A stretch of 64,000 bases of DNA from an uncultured Bryobacteraceae bacterium (GTDB lineage: Bacteria > Acidobacteriota > Terriglobia > Bryobacterales > Bryobacteraceae): assembly GCA_938027685.1 (NCBI GenBank), contig CALJAM010000011.1:248001-312000 (forward strand), in the 5' to 3' direction. Position 1 is the first letter of the stretch; every line of letters begins with the position of its first letter. Made by a program: the position numbers and the translations under genes. Below the pieces are notes generated by a model. It saw only the letters and a list, made by a program, of their open reading frames with translations, was not told the origin of the DNA and did not search any database. Of the stretch, positions 1 to 10,252 are shown one piece after another.

Positions 1-1892
1 AGGGTCAGGTTCAGCCGCCTGTGGATCTTCCAGCTGTCCTGGAAATACCAGGCATAGTTATCGAGGCTGAAGTGACGCAAGCGCGTGGCGCCGCCGACGA
101 AGCCCGAAGTGCGGTCCTTCACATTGAACGTCTGCGAGTAGGCCGTAACATAGCCCGCCAGTGAAGCTAGCAGGAGGTTGGCGCTGGCCAGGTCTGTCGA
201 ACTGATCCCCGGCAGTTGGGCCGTCGTCAGACCTGGGTTCCCGGTGCCCGTGCCGATCGTGTAAGTCGGCGTGATGCCGGCGTCGTTGAAGGGCGCCGTA
301 CGAATCTGCTGCGCCTGGAAGCCGAACTGGAAGTTATGACGGCCCACGACGTAACTGGCGTTGGATTGCTGGGTGTAGGTATTCGTGTCGCGCCCCTGCG
401 CACGGAAGGTATTCAGCGGGTTACTGTAGATCATCCCCGCCAGAATGTAGTTGCCGAACTTTTCGGTGGTGACGAACGTTCCCGGCGCCAGGTTGAAGCC
501 GAAGCGCGTCTCGTTGGTGAAGCTGGGTGCAGGATTCCAGCGCCAGGCCAGCGAGACCAGATTCTTGGCGTCGTCGTTTTTGACCTTCGGAATCGTGGAG
601 TAATCGTTAGCCAGGTCCGGCCGGTCGACGATGTCGCGATTCCACGCCCAGGTTCCCGTAACGGCGTGGCGGGTCGAGGGAATGTAGTCCAGCTTGAGCG
701 TGTAGTTGTCGCGCGTGCGGTTGTTGCGGAGGAGGAAAGAGTAGCCGGCCGTGTTGCGCAGCAGGTCTTCGCTGGAATCCCCGACACGGTAGTTATTGAT
801 CTTTTCGGGACCCGGCACCTGGTCCAACAGCCCGCGCATGACCGGGTCCGTAGAAACGCCCGCCAGCTGCAGCACGTTGGCCTTGCGGATAACCCCGGTC
901 GCATCGCGATAGGTGAAGATGCCCTGGCGGGCATCTGCCGTAAGTATGGTGCGGTTGGCGGAACTCTGCTGACGCAGTCGGAAGGCTTCGTAGTTGGTGT
1001 AAAAAAGGAGCTTGTCCTTGACGACATAGCCTCCCAGCGAGCCGCCGGCCTGGTTCTGGTTGAGGAAGGGCCGCGGGATGCCATCGCGGTTGTTGAACCA
1101 GGTGTTGGCAGCGAGCTTGTTGTTGCGGTTGTACCAATAGAGCGAGCCTCGGAAGTTATTGCTGCCCGAGGGCACCACGAAGCTCACCTGAGCCGTGCCG
1201 CCCGGAAACATGGCGCCGGCGTTCGAGGTGACGATAGTGACCTCGGCCACCTGATCGAGCAGCAGAAGGTTGGGTAGGAAGTCCAGGGCGTTGCTCCGGA
1301 TGAAGTTATCCTGAGCGTTCACACCCTCGAAGGTGACATTGGCGTAGGATGTGCGCTGCCCGTTGATGACCGTGTTGCCGCGGCCGAGGGTGACGCCCAC
1401 CTGGGTCTGGATCAGCGCCAGTGGGCTGCGGTTGAGCAGGGGCAAGCGGCGAACCTGCTCGTTGGTTACGGTGGTGGAGATTTCGGCGTTGGAAAGCTGC
1501 ACGCCGGGCGCCACCGCCGTCACTTCCACCACCTCGGTCACCGAACCCACCTCCAAGGTCACGGCGGGGAGGCTGGTTTCGCGGCCCGGGTTGATGTCTA
1601 CCGCGCGGAGCGTCTGCTTGCGGAAACCCGCCGCCTCGATCACTATGTCGTACGTGCCGGGGCGGATGCCGATCAGGCTGAAGCGACCCTCGGCGGTGGT
1701 GGTGGTCGACAGAACGGGCGATTGCCCACCCGGCAGGTACAGCTCGATTTTGGCGCCGGGCACGGCGCTGCCGGTAGGATCCAGTACGGAGCCGCTGAGC
1801 CGGCCCGTGTCTTGGGCAGGAAGCGTGAAAGTGGCCAGCGACCAGAGCAAGAATGCCAGAACCCCAACAGGGCTAGCGTGGTTGCGATCCAT
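1..1892 (-). CDS. Oar-like TonB-dependent outer-membrane receptor (C-terminus beyond window)
   Basis: Large outer-membrane receptor, presumably importing an oligomer or other bulky nutrient with TonB energy. The ATG at 1890-1892 follows a GGAGGG ribosome site and opens a signal peptide (LAFLLWSLATF, ending near LPAQ). A carboxypeptidase-regulatory-like beta-sandwich follows (about residues 24-105, with GRLSGSVLDPTG and RPGTYDIVIEAAGF), then a plug-like segment with RRLPLLNRSPLALIQTQVGV. The frame stays open to base 1, so only about 630 residues are visible and most of the barrel is missing. It is the first of three proteins of this build in the window; the others start at 31468 and 53113. Substrate unknown. 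The family is clear. Confidence 0.9.
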   Translation of the reverse strand, partial: MDRNHASPVGVLAFLLWSLATFTLPAQDTGRLSGSVLDPTGSAVPGAKIELYLPGGQSPVLSTTTTAEGRFSLIGIRPGTYDIVIEAAGFRKQTLRAVDINPGRETSLPAVTLEVGSVTEVVEVTAVAPGVQLSNAEISTTVTNEQVRRLPLLNRSPLALIQTQVGVTLGRGNTVINGQRTSYANVTFEGVNAQDNFIRSNALDFLPNLLLLDQVAEVTIVTSNAGAMFPGGTAQVSFVVPSGSNNFRGSLYWYNRNNKLAANTWFNNRDGIPRPFLNQNQAGGSLGGYVVKDKLLFYTNYEAFRLRQQSSANRTILTADARQGIFTYRDATGVIRKANVLQLAGVSTDPVMRGLLDQVPGPEKINNYRVGDSSEDLLRNTAGYSFLLRNNRTRDNYTLKLDYIPSTRHAVTGTWAWNRDIVDRPDLANDYSTIPKVKNDDAKNLVSLAWRWNPAPSFTNETRFGFNLAPGTFVTTEKFGNYILAGMIYSNPLNTFRAQGRDTNTYTQQSNASYVVGRHNFQFGFQAQQIRTAPFNDAGITPTYTIGTGTGNPGLTTAQLPGISSTDLASANLLLASLAGYVTAYSQTFNVKDRTSGFVGGATRLRHFSLDNYAWYFQDSWKIHRRLNLT

Positions 1893-2203
1893 TGCTACCC
1901 TCCACGGAACAGTCTTTCCTGGCACGTCCCTCCTCGCGAGCGACAATGACGCGCCCTGCGGCCGGTAGCCGGCGCCTTACCACCATGTCCCCCTCGCAAG
2001 GAGCTTTGATCGAATTCCTAGCACAATCGCCGGCGACCTGTCAAAAACGGTTTGTGAGCAATCCTCACGACATCCCCATCAGGCTTCGGGGTTCTGAGCG
2101 CACCCTGCCGGCAGGCGGTCGGCCTCGGGTGCTGTCGCGGGCTGTTCAGCGCATGCCGGGTCACTGCCCGGGAGCTATGTCCGGTGCGGGCCCGGACCAG
2201 GCA
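1893..2203. other. Intergenic stretch, 311 bases
   Basis: This gap lies upstream of the Oar-like receptor (starts 1892) and downstream of the hybrid kinase (ends 2204). Apart from the minus-strand promoter at 2015-2044 I see no gene or clear terminator. Short open frames here have no recognisable protein character. Confidence 0.5.
2015..2044 (-). promoter_or_regulatory. Sigma-70-type promoter for the receptor at 1892
   Basis: On the minus strand TTGACA (2044-2039) is followed after 18 bases by TAGGAA (2020-2015), preceded by TGC as in extended -10 elements. The predicted transcript would have a leader of about 115 bases before the receptor ATG. The spacing matches the promoter of the other Oar-like receptor at 31416-31445 (TTGACA, 18 bases, TAGACT). 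Inferred from sequence only. Confidence 0.55.
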
Positions 2204-4174
2204 TCAATGACGGCGCCTGAGCAACTCGCCCACGCGGGCGAGCAGCGCCGACTTGCTGAAAGGCTTTTCCAGAAAGGCCGCCCCCTCCTCGAGGAAGCCG
2301 TTATGCAGCACAGCCTTGTCCGCGTACCCTGACATGTAAAGCACGGGCAGCGATGGCCGCAGCTCCCGCATGCGTGCGGCCAATTCGCGGCCACTCATGC
2401 GAGGAAGGACCACATCGGTGAGGAGCAGATCCAAGCGCCCGGCGTATTCGCGCGCCACGCGGAGCGCCTGCTCGGGCGACTGAGCCCGTAGGACCCGGTA
2501 ACCGCCGCGTTCCAGCACGTCGCCGATGAGTTTGCACAGCTCCGCCTCGTCTTCGACGACGAGAACCACCTCGCCGGTCCCGCCCAGCTCAACGCCGAAA
2601 TCACCCTGCTCGACGAGAGAGGCCGCGCTCTCCCCGGCCGCAGGGAGATAGACCTTGAACGTGGCGCCCATGCCGGGTTCCGAATAGGCCCAGATCTGCC
2701 CGCCATGCTGCTGCACGATGCCGTAGACCGTGCTCAAGCCCAATCCCGTCCCGCCTTCCTTGGTCGTGAAAAAGGGATCGAAGGCTTGGCGGAGGACGTC
2801 GGGATCCATGCCGCAGCCGTTGTCGCTTACCGCCAACATCACGTGGGGGCCTGGTTGCGCCCCAAGATGGCGCCGAGCGTACTCTTCGTCGAGGTTCACG
2901 GCGGCGGTCTCGATCACGATGCGCCCGCCCTCGGGCATCGCCTCCCGGGCGTTGATGACAAGGTTCATGACGACTTGCTCGAGCTGGAGGGGGTCCGCGT
3001 GAATCTTCGGCAGCTTCGGGCCGAGCACCGTGAGAAGTTCGATATCCTCGCCGATGACCCGACGGAGCATCCGTTCCAGTCCGGACACGATCTCGTTCAG
3101 GTCGACCAGCCGGGGCTTACCGGTTTGCTTGCGGCTGAAGGACAGCAGGCGTCCGGCCAGTCCGGCCGCTCGTGCCGCCGCAGTCAGGATCTCACCCGCC
3201 GCTTCACGCAGCGGGTCGCCCGGCGGCAGCGCCTCGCAGAGCATCTGCCCGTAGCCGGATATGATCGTTAAAAGGTTGTTGAAGTCGTGCGCGACGCCGC
3301 TCGCCAGTCGGCCCACAGCTTCCATCTTCTGCGCCTGCCGGAGTTGTGCCTCCAACAGTCTCCGCTCGGTGACGTCGATGCCGGTCCCGATCACGTATTC
3401 GACCCGGCCGGCGGAATCCAGCAGGCAGGTGTCCGACCAGACGATCCGGCGCTTGTCTCCCGTGCGCGTAAGCCAATAGTTCTCGTGCTGGCTGGGAAAT
3501 TGCCCACTACGCAGGCGCTCGAAGATGCCGCGAACTTCCTCGACTTCTTCCGGCGCCAGCAGGAAGTCCCAGATGGGGCGACCGATGACCTCCTCGAAGC
3601 AGTACCCGGTTGCCTTCTCGCACGCCCGATTGAAGCTGACGATGCGTCCCTCGCGGTCCAGCACGACCACGAGACTGCCCACCGTGTCGAGGATCGTCGC
3701 AGCCCAGTCCCGCTCACGCCGCAGTGCTTCCTGGGCGCGTCGGGCTTCGGTCACATCGTGCAGCACCATGAGGGCCCCGTACTTGTTCCCGGCCTCGTCT
3801 TCAAGCGCCACGGCACGCGCGGAAACCCAAAGGCCGTCCGGCAGCAGCACGTTGCGGATGAATATTTCCTCCGTGCATTCGGCCTCGCCACGCAAGACGC
3901 GGCTGACGGGTAACCGGTCTTCAGGCAGCGGGATGGAGCCGTCCGCGGCGAAGAAACCGTAAACTCGGCCCCACGCTTCCGGCGGCGGCGCCGGCTCTTC
4001 GATCGGAAGCCAACGCCGCGCCGCTGCGTTCGCGAACAATAGGGAGCCTGAGGCGTCTACGACAAGGACCGCGTCGAGCATTGCATCGATGACGCGGCGG
4101 AAAGAAGGGGATCGGAGAGCGTTGTTAAAATCGCGGTGCGACTTGGTTCCTTGCGCGGGTTGACCGGTCGTCAA
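2204..4174 (-). CDS. Soluble PAS-PAS hybrid sensor histidine kinase with C-terminal receiver
   Basis: Cytoplasmic sensor kinase of 656 residues with no membrane segment. Order: PAS about 22-145, PAS/PAC about 152-275, dimerisation/phosphoacceptor domain with GVAHDFNN (His296), HATPase domain with the N box around 399-412, DNGCGMD near 451 and GGTGLGL near 474-480, then a receiver domain about 533-655 with the phospho-acceptor Asp587 ([13 protein letters not shown]) and Lys in LEKPFS. The initiator is TTG at 4174, weakly preceded by AGGGA; the next ATG would cut into PAS1. The VAHDFNN type with a C-terminal receiver usually signals through phosphorelay to a separate partner, which is not evident here. 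The signal is unknown; PAS domains suggest a small-molecule, redox or heme ligand. Confidence 0.9.
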   Translation of the reverse strand: MTTGQPAQGTKSHRDFNNALRSPSFRRVIDAMLDAVLVVDASGSLLFANAAARRWLPIEEPAPPPEAWGRVYGFFAADGSIPLPEDRLPVSRVLRGEAECTEEIFIRNVLLPDGLWVSARAVALEDEAGNKYGALMVLHDVTEARRAQEALRRERDWAATILDTVGSLVVVLDREGRIVSFNRACEKATGYCFEEVIGRPIWDFLLAPEEVEEVRGIFERLRSGQFPSQHENYWLTRTGDKRRIVWSDTCLLDSAGRVEYVIGTGIDVTERRLLEAQLRQAQKMEAVGRLASGVAHDFNNLLTIISGYGQMLCEALPPGDPLREAAGEILTAAARAAGLAGRLLSFSRKQTGKPRLVDLNEIVSGLERMLRRVIGEDIELLTVLGPKLPKIHADPLQLEQVVMNLVINAREAMPEGGRIVIETAAVNLDEEYARRHLGAQPGPHVMLAVSDNGCGMDPDVLRQAFDPFFTTKEGGTGLGLSTVYGIVQQHGGQIWAYSEPGMGATFKVYLPAAGESAASLVEQGDFGVELGGTGEVVLVVEDEAELCKLIGDVLERGGYRVLRAQSPEQALRVAREYAGRLDLLLTDVVLPRMSGRELAARMRELRPSLPVLYMSGYADKAVLHNGFLEEGAAFLEKPFSKSALLARVGELLRRRH

Positions 4175-4349
4175 CTTACACCGTCCCTTCCGCGGTCTGG
4201 CCCCGCCGCGGTATCCGCCTCGGCCGCCGACAGCAACGAGGCGCGCCCAGTCCGCCTATTAACAAGGGTACTACACATTGGGGGGCGCCGCCTGAAAAAT
4301 CGTTAATCTTTTCGATGCGACCCGAGGCTTGCCCATCCGATACCCGGCC

Positions 4350-5699
4350 TCAACCGTCCAGCCCCATTTGTGAAAGCCGGTAGCGGAGGGCGTTGCGGGT
4401 CAAGCCGAGCATGCGCGCGGCCTGACTCTTGTTGCCTCCTGCGCGACGGAGCGCCTCGCGGATGAGGGCCTGCTCGAATTCCTCCAGGGTCATGCCCTCA
4501 GGCAGAAAGAAACCCTCCGTGGGCGGGCGGGCTCGCGGCGCCGTGTCGAGCTTGATGTCGTCGGCGTCCAAGACGGTGCCGGCGGCCAGAACAATGCTGC
4601 GTTCGATAACGTTTTCCAGTTCCCGCACGTTGCCGGGCCAGTGGTACGCCATGAGTTTCTGGATGGCGGCTTCGGTAATGCCTTCGACGCGGCTGCCGAG
4701 CATGGGCGCCAGTTTGCGGACGAAGTGCTCAGCCAGAAACGGGATGTCCTCACGGCGCTCGCGCAGCGGCGGAAGGTTGAGCGGAACCACGTTCAGGCGA
4801 TAGTAAAGGTCCTCGCGGAAAGTGCCCTGCTCGAGCGCGGCCCGCAGGTCCTGGTTGGTGGCGGCGATCACGCGCACGTCAATCTGCCGCGTCTTGTTGC
4901 TGCCCAGCCGTTCGAATTCACGTTCCTGCAGCACGCGCAGCAGCTTGACCTGCACGGAAGGCGGCACGTCGCCGATCTCGTCCAGAAACACCGTGCCCGT
5001 GTCGGCCAGTTCGAACTTGCCCGGCTTGGAAGCCACGGCGCCGGTGAAGGCGCCCTTTTCGAAGCCGAACAGTTCGGCCTCCATGAGGTTTTCCGGCAGG
5101 GCCGAGCAGTTGATCTTCACGAAGGGACGGTCTCGCCGGGGCGAGTGGTAATGAATGGCGCGGGCAATCAGGTCCTTGCCGGTGCCGCTTTCCCCGCACA
5201 GCAGCACGGTGGCGCGGGTTGGCGCGACGCGCTGGATGGTGGCGAAGATCTCCTGCATGGCGGGGCTGCGCCCGATGATGTTGCGGAAATCATAGCGACG
5301 TCCCAGTTCCTCACGCAGACGCAGGTTTTCGTCTTCCAGCGCGCGACGGCGCAAGGCCTTTTGGAGCACGGCGGTGAGGTGGTCGAGCGAGAAGGGTTTC
5401 AGTACGAAGTCGTCGGCGCCTTGCCGCATCGCTTCCACGGCCGTTTCCACCGTGCCGTAGGCCGTGATCACGATCACGGGCGTGCGCGTGTTCTGCCGGC
5501 GGAGCCGGCTGAGCAGTTCCAGGCCGTCGAAGTCCGGCAGGCGGAGGTCTGTGATGACCAGGTCTGCGCGGTCGGCCAGCTTCCAGCCCTGCTCGGCCGT
5601 GCCCGCCGTCTCGACCTCGTAACCCAGGGAGCGCAGGTGGAGCTCGAGCACACGGCGGAGTTTTTCTTCGTCCTCGATGACAAGAACGCGCGTCTTCAT
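4350..5699 (-). CDS. NtrC-family sigma-54-dependent response regulator
   Basis: Transcription activator of 449 residues with all three NtrC modules. The receiver (1-120) has acidic residues EDEE, phospho-acceptor Asp51 (VITDLRLPD) and Lys101 (KPFS). The AAA+ domain (about 142-375) has Walker A GESGTGKD (169-176), the sigma-54 contact GAFTGA (216-221) and Walker B VFLDEIG (237-243). The Fis-type helix-turn-helix (about 418-446) includes [21 protein letters not shown]. It should open RNA polymerase-sigma54 complexes when phosphorylated by the kinase at 5696-6928, whose gene it overlaps by 4 bases. Targets cannot be read from the window. Confidence 0.95.
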   Translation of the reverse strand: MKTRVLVIEDEEKLRRVLELHLRSLGYEVETAGTAEQGWKLADRADLVITDLRLPDFDGLELLSRLRRQNTRTPVIVITAYGTVETAVEAMRQGADDFVLKPFSLDHLTAVLQKALRRRALEDENLRLREELGRRYDFRNIIGRSPAMQEIFATIQRVAPTRATVLLCGESGTGKDLIARAIHYHSPRRDRPFVKINCSALPENLMEAELFGFEKGAFTGAVASKPGKFELADTGTVFLDEIGDVPPSVQVKLLRVLQEREFERLGSNKTRQIDVRVIAATNQDLRAALEQGTFREDLYYRLNVVPLNLPPLRERREDIPFLAEHFVRKLAPMLGSRVEGITEAAIQKLMAYHWPGNVRELENVIERSIVLAAGTVLDADDIKLDTAPRARPPTEGFFLPEGMTLEEFEQALIREALRRAGGNKSQAARMLGLTRNALRYRLSQMGLDG

Positions 5700-6928
5700 G
5701 GCGCGGCGCGCCGGCTCATGGGCAGGTAGACGCGGAAAACACTCCCTTTACCGGGCTCGCTTTCCACGGTTATTTTACCGCCGTGCAGGTCGACGATCTT
5801 GGAAACGATGGCCAGCCCCAGCCCCACCCCGTCCGGCTTGGTCGTAACAAACGGGTTGAAAATTGTTTCCTGACGTTCGGGAGGGATTCCCTCGCCCCGG
5901 TCGATCACGGCGATCTCGGCGTTGCCCGCGACCGGTCGCGTTTTCACCGTGACGGCGCCGCCGGGCGGGCTGGCCTGTGCGGCGTTGAGCAGCAGGTTAT
6001 AGACCACCCGCTCCATCAGCTCCGGGTCGAACTCGAAAGGGGGCAAATCGGGGGCGTAGTTCCGGTAAACGGCCACGTCGTAACGGGGCGAGTGGCGCTC
6101 CAGTTGAGCGATGGCGCGCTCGATGACCGGCGCCAGCTCCGCGCGTACGGGCTTGAGCTCGAGAGGGCGGGCGAACTCCAGGAAACGTGTGACCAGCTGA
6201 TTGGTGCGGTCGACTTCGGCGGCAATGAAGCCGGCCAATTCCGAGGCGACCGGATTGTCCGGCGGGATCTGGCGCGTCAGCATCTCGGCCGAGGCGCGAA
6301 TCGTGCCCAGGGGGTTGCGCAGCTCGTGGGCCAGACCCGCCGAGAGCTGGCCCAGCGCCGCCAGCCGCTCGGAACGCCGCACGGCCGCTTCGGCTTCCTG
6401 CAAGTTGCGGTTGGCTTCGGCCAGCTCGGCAGCCACCGCCTGGGCCCTGCGCGCGGCCGGGTTCACCTCGGCCAGGCGTTCGGCCAGAAAGCCAATGATG
6501 GCGAGGAAGGTCACGCGGAGCAGGATCTCGGGGATTTGATGCGGCGGCAGCTCGTAGCGCTCCCAGTCGATCCACAGCAGCGTAGAAAGGTAGACGCCAC
6601 AGGCGAGCACGGTGAAGACGGCGGTGCCGCGCACGCCTAACACCATCCCCGCGGAGATGACCGGGGCCAGCAGGATCCAGTAGTAGCTGCTGTTGATGCC
6701 TCCGGTCAGGCCCAGCAGGACATATCCGAGGCCAAGCTTTAGCAGGTTGGCCACGACGCTGCCGCCGGGCCGCGCGAAGAAGGGGACCGAGGGCTCCAGC
6801 ACCTGCAGCAGAGCCAGCGCGCCGAGAACGGCGATCACCGATGGCCGACGCACCGGTCCGGCGATGGCCAGAAGGGCGAACAACGCGAACAGGATGATTT
6901 CGTGTTTGCCAAAATGCCGCCCGCCCAC
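5696..6928 (-). CDS. Membrane sensor histidine kinase, partner of the NtrC-type regulator
   Basis: Sensor kinase of 410 residues. About five hydrophobic segments occupy residues 10-150, ending in a long helix (about 150-190) that links to the kinase core. The phosphoacceptor is His201 in GLAHELRNPLG. The ATPase domain carries NLLLNAAQA, DRGEGIP and GVGLGLAIVSKIV. No separate periplasmic sensor domain is visible, so the signal is probably sensed in the membrane or at its surface. The TGA overlaps the ATG of the regulator gene, a translationally coupled two-component pair. It is transcribed divergently from the DUF507 gene at 7007. Confidence 0.93.
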   Translation of the reverse strand: MGGRHFGKHEIILFALFALLAIAGPVRRPSVIAVLGALALLQVLEPSVPFFARPGGSVVANLLKLGLGYVLLGLTGGINSSYYWILLAPVISAGMVLGVRGTAVFTVLACGVYLSTLLWIDWERYELPPHQIPEILLRVTFLAIIGFLAERLAEVNPAARRAQAVAAELAEANRNLQEAEAAVRRSERLAALGQLSAGLAHELRNPLGTIRASAEMLTRQIPPDNPVASELAGFIAAEVDRTNQLVTRFLEFARPLELKPVRAELAPVIERAIAQLERHSPRYDVAVYRNYAPDLPPFEFDPELMERVVYNLLLNAAQASPPGGAVTVKTRPVAGNAEIAVIDRGEGIPPERQETIFNPFVTTKPDGVGLGLAIVSKIVDLHGGKITVESEPGKGSVFRVYLPMSRRAAP

Positions 6929-7006
6929 GCTCCCATCATAGCCGCCGGGGGAATCAAGGCAGCGTTCGCCTGTTGTACACTATCAAAATGCCGGTGCGCC
7001 CGTAGG

Positions 7007-7594
7007 ATGCTGCTAGCCCGCGAATTCATCCACTACCTCGCCCGCCAGATGGTGCGGCGGCTGACGCCGCGCATGATAGAAACCACCGAACCGCAGGCCT
7101 TAGCCGAGCTCATCGCCGGCGTAATCATTGAGGAGTTGGAGGTCGAGGATCGCCTCAACGAGGAGGTGCGCGAAATCCTCAGCCAATATACCGATTACAT
7201 GCGCCGCGAGGGCGTCAGCTACCAGGAAATGTTCCGCCGCATCAAGAATCAGTTGATTGCCGAGCGCAAGGTTGTCCGGGCCTCCGGGCGCGATACGGGC
7301 GACCAGATGAAGCTCTCGCGCGACAAAGTCATCGACATTTCGCACAAGCTGATGACCGCGCTTCGCAAAGCCCGTAACGCACGGATGAAGATGGACCAGA
7401 ACGAAATCCGCCTGGAGATGGTTCGTGCCATGATGGATCTGCTCGCGCTGGAAGAGAAGGTGGACCGGGCCGCGCGCCAGAAAATTCGTTCGCAAAAGCG
7501 CGAAATCCCGGAGGGCAGCGAGGAGTGGGAGCTGCTGCACCGTCGCTATTACGCCGAGGAGCTCAAGAAATTCGGCATTGATCTTTCCAGATGA
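7007..7594 (+). CDS. DUF507 family protein
   Basis: Protein of 195 residues, highly charged and predicted helical, with no signal peptide. It matches the DUF507 family, which is widespread in Acidobacteriota and some other phyla and has no established function. I chose the ATG at 7007 because the family begins with this type of sequence (MLLAREFIHYLARQ); an in-frame GTG at 6902 would add 35 uncharacteristic residues and overlap the divergent kinase gene. A TACACT -10-like element lies at 6976-6981. The stop overlaps the ATG of the ribokinase-like gene by 4 bases, so the two are translationally coupled. Confidence 0.8.
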   Translation: MLLAREFIHYLARQMVRRLTPRMIETTEPQALAELIAGVIIEELEVEDRLNEEVREILSQYTDYMRREGVSYQEMFRRIKNQLIAERKVVRASGRDTGDQMKLSRDKVIDISHKLMTALRKARNARMKMDQNEIRLEMVRAMMDLLALEEKVDRAARQKIRSQKREIPEGSEEWELLHRRYYAEELKKFGIDLSR

Positions 7595-8532
7595 CTCCCG
7601 CAGTGGTGGTCGTCGGCAGCCTGAACATGGATTTCGTGGTGACCGTCGAACGGCTGCCGGCGCCGGGTGAGACGGTCTTCGGGCGGGATTTCCAGATGGT
7701 CCCGGGAGGGAAGGGCGCCAACCAGGCCTGCGCGGCGGCGCGGCTGGCCGGCGCTTCCATGACGGTGCGCATGGTGGGGCGTGTGGGTTACGACTGGTTC
7801 GGCGACCATCTCAAGGCCACCCTCGCTGCTTCCGGGGTCGACGTTTCCTCGGTCCATGCAACCAAAGCCCAGCCCACGGGCGTCGCCCTCATCTGGGTGG
7901 ACTCCGCCGGCCAGAACTCGATCGTGGTGGCTCCGGGAGCCAACCACATTCTGACCGCTGCCGAAATGGAGGGATACCGCCGGAGTTTCCAGGGAGCGCG
8001 GTTCGCCCTGTTCCAACTGGAGACTCCGCTGGCTGCGGTCCGGGCAGGCCTGCGCATCGCCCGCGAGGAGGGCGCTCGCACCATGCTGGACCCCGCGCCG
8101 GCCCGTCCGCTGGATCGTGAAACGCTGGGCCTGGCCGACATTCTGACGCCCAACGAAAGCGAGGCATTGCTGCTGTTGGGACGGCCGCCGGGTCGGGTGG
8201 TACCGACGGACGCGCCGGCGTTGGCGCGCGCTCTTCGTGAGGCGGGCGCCGGGACTGTGGTCCTCAAGCTGGGCGATCAGGGTTGCTTCTACGACGATGG
8301 CGAACGGCAGTTCCACCAGCCTGCCTTTACGGTCCCCGTGCGTGATTCCACCGCAGCGGGCGATACCTTCAACGCGGCGCTGGCGGTGGCGCTGAGCGAA
8401 GGCAGGGCGATCGCGGACGCTCTGCGCTTCGCAAACGCGGCTGCGGCGATTTCGGTGACGCGGCTGGGGGCGCAAGCCTCGCTGCCGCTGCGGCAGGAAG
8501 TCGACCACTTCCTCCGCCAAGCGGCCTGCTGA
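7591..8532 (+). CDS. rbsK: PfkB-family carbohydrate kinase, ribokinase-like
   Basis: ATP-dependent sugar kinase of 313 residues, most like ribokinase (ribose to ribose 5-phosphate). The N-terminal substrate region has GSLNMDFV and the PfkB signature GGKGANQACAAARLG-type segment near residues 39-54. The C-terminal signature DSTAAGDTFNAAL places the catalytic base at Asp258 and the anion hole in AAGD. Length is normal for the family. No ribose transporter or pentose operon lies nearby, so the natural sugar could be another one (the family also includes adenosine, fructose and deoxyribose kinases). Coupled to DUF507 by an ATGA overlap. Confidence 0.85.
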   Translation: MTPAVVVVGSLNMDFVVTVERLPAPGETVFGRDFQMVPGGKGANQACAAARLAGASMTVRMVGRVGYDWFGDHLKATLAASGVDVSSVHATKAQPTGVALIWVDSAGQNSIVVAPGANHILTAAEMEGYRRSFQGARFALFQLETPLAAVRAGLRIAREEGARTMLDPAPARPLDRETLGLADILTPNESEALLLLGRPPGRVVPTDAPALARALREAGAGTVVLKLGDQGCFYDDGERQFHQPAFTVPVRDSTAAGDTFNAALAVALSEGRAIADALRFANAAAAISVTRLGAQASLPLRQEVDHFLRQAAC

Positions 8533-8551
8533 ATCGGGCGGGGCGATTGTC

Positions 8552-10252
8552 TTAGTTCAGCCGGTACACCAGGTAGCGCCCGTTCTGGTAAACGGGAGTC
8601 CTTCCCGGCAGCTTCCGTGGGCGCCGCAGCACGATGTAATCGGCGCCGGTGGCCGCATACTCAGGCCATCGGTTGGGGCGAAAACCGCCCTCCATGGTTT
8701 GCTGCCAACGTCTCCACCACTCGGCGGCGAAGCCGCGCAGGAAGTTGACCTGGCCGCCGCCTTTCCAGTCGACGTACACCGTGCGCAGCGCTTTAGCGCG
8801 GAAAATCCCTGGGAAGAGCTCGCGGCCTGCGTCAGGAAAAAGAAACACGGCGGAAGGCGGTGTCTGCGATCGCGCCCAGGCTGCCAGCTCATCCAACTCG
8901 GCGTGATGCAAATGGGGATAATTACGCACCTGGCCAAGGCTTGGGATCGCGAGGAACGGGCCCCCAACGGCCAGCGCCGTGAGCACCGTCTTCAGCAGGC
9001 GCGGCCGCGGCGTCGCGCGCAGGGCGAAGGCCGCGCACAGCGCCATCCCCAGCACCAGCAGCGTGCGGCGACGGCCCAGGGGCGTGGCTAGCGCCGCGCT
9101 ATCCAGTTGGAGCAATCTTGTGTGGGTGGGAATCGCGTAAACGGCCAGCAGCCAAAGCACGCTCTCCCACCAGCGTCGCGCCTGGCCGGCCTTCGCGGCT
9201 GCCGCCGTCGCCAATAGGGAGGAGAGCGTCATCACGTACAGCAGGTTGCGGGCCGGTTGCAATTGCGCGATGACCGCCCACTTCATCCCGTCCAGCAGCC
9301 AATAACTGAGCGGCACGCACAGGATCCCCGCCAGCGGGAGCCCGACCAGGAAGAATTCCAGATCGACGACGGGCCACGCCAGCAGCGTGCGAGTGCGGAA
9401 GACGCCGGCGCGGCGCAGCCGCCAGAAGGCGGCCAATCCGAGCAGAAACAACAGACCGTAGAGCCGGAACCAGGCTGGGTCCCACTGGGTGATCCAATTG
9501 TAGGAGGCCCTCCAGCGCTGGAGCTTCTCGAGGTCCGGGTCCAGGCGGGTGAAGAGCATCTGCGGCTCGCTGATGCCCGGCTGCAGGCGGGAGAGGACGA
9601 GCAACAGGATGGTCCCGAGGGCCAGAGGGATCAGCCCCGCGATCCGGCGCGCCATTACCGGCGGGGGCGAGGGCCAGAGCGCCAGCACAAAGTACACTGC
9701 CCAAAAGGCGGCTGCCGTAGGGGGATGGTACAAGAAGGCCAACGTGGCGGCCACGCCGGCGCCCAGATCCCGGCCGCGGCCGGCCAGCCCCAGAGCCAGC
9801 AGGACCAGCGGCGCCGCGAAGCCCCTGGGCACGGGCTCGTACTCGAGGGTGAGCACCGAGGGCCCGACCACCGTGGCCCCGAGCGAGAACGCAGCTGCCG
9901 CCAACAAGGCGGGACTTGCGCCCAGACCGAGCGCGGTGGCAATCAGGAAGACGCCTAGAATTCCTAAGCTGCGAAAGACGAGCTGTTGGGCCGTGAGAAT
10001 CGTCCGAAAGTCGAGGCCCGTCAGCCGCCTCAGCCCCAGTGCCACTTCGTCGTAGATGGTGAAGGCGACGTGAGGCCTCTGCGCCACGGGATCGGCGGCC
10101 AACACCGAGGGATCCCATAGGCGTTCGAGAATGGGCACGTAGATCTGTGTATCGGCCTGTAACCAAGTGTGACCGGGGAAGAGCCAGAAGCTCGCAGCCG
10201 TGAGCCCGACGATCGCCGGCGCAACCAGGATCCACTGCCGCCGGGAGGTCAT
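8552..10252 (-). CDS. Polytopic membrane protein with extracytoplasmic C-terminal domain, unknown function
   Basis: Protein of 566 residues with roughly ten membrane segments and a C-terminal soluble part of about 120 residues. Short conserved-looking stretches there include PPSAVFLFPDAGREL and RTVYVDWKGGGQVNF. The topology resembles lipid-linked-sugar glycosyltransferases of the PMT/ArnT type (many helices then a periplasmic domain), but I see no defining catalytic motif, so no activity is assigned. The true start is the ATG at 10250-10252, which overlaps the TGA of the TPR gene; the longer open frame upstream is an out-of-frame shadow of that gene. It converges on the ribokinase gene. Confidence 0.7.
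   Translation of the reverse strand: MTSRRQWILVAPAIVGLTAASFWLFPGHTWLQADTQIYVPILERLWDPSVLAADPVAQRPHVAFTIYDEVALGLRRLTGLDFRTILTAQQLVFRSLGILGVFLIATALGLGASPALLAAAAFSLGATVVGPSVLTLEYEPVPRGFAAPLVLLALGLAGRGRDLGAGVAATLAFLYHPPTAAAFWAVYFVLALWPSPPPVMARRIAGLIPLALGTILLLVLSRLQPGISEPQMLFTRLDPDLEKLQRWRASYNWITQWDPAWFRLYGLLFLLGLAAFWRLRRAGVFRTRTLLAWPVVDLEFFLVGLPLAGILCVPLSYWLLDGMKWAVIAQLQPARNLLYVMTLSSLLATAAAAKAGQARRWWESVLWLLAVYAIPTHTRLLQLDSAALATPLGRRRTLLVLGMALCAAFALRATPRPRLLKTVLTALAVGGPFLAIPSLGQVRNYPHLHHAELDELAAWARSQTPPSAVFLFPDAGRELFPGIFRAKALRTVYVDWKGGGQVNFLRGFAAEWWRRWQQTMEGGFRPNRWPEYAATGADYIVLRRPRKLPGRTPVYQNGRYLVYRLN

Noticed and set aside
216-1277. Plus-strand open frame of 353 codons opposite the first receptor
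   Set aside because: It mirrors the minus-strand receptor frame, has no ribosome site or family likeness, and reads as a GC-rich antisense shadow.
1918-1936. TGGCACG resembling half of a sigma-54 promoter
   Set aside because: The -12 element is missing and the plus orientation points away from any gene start.
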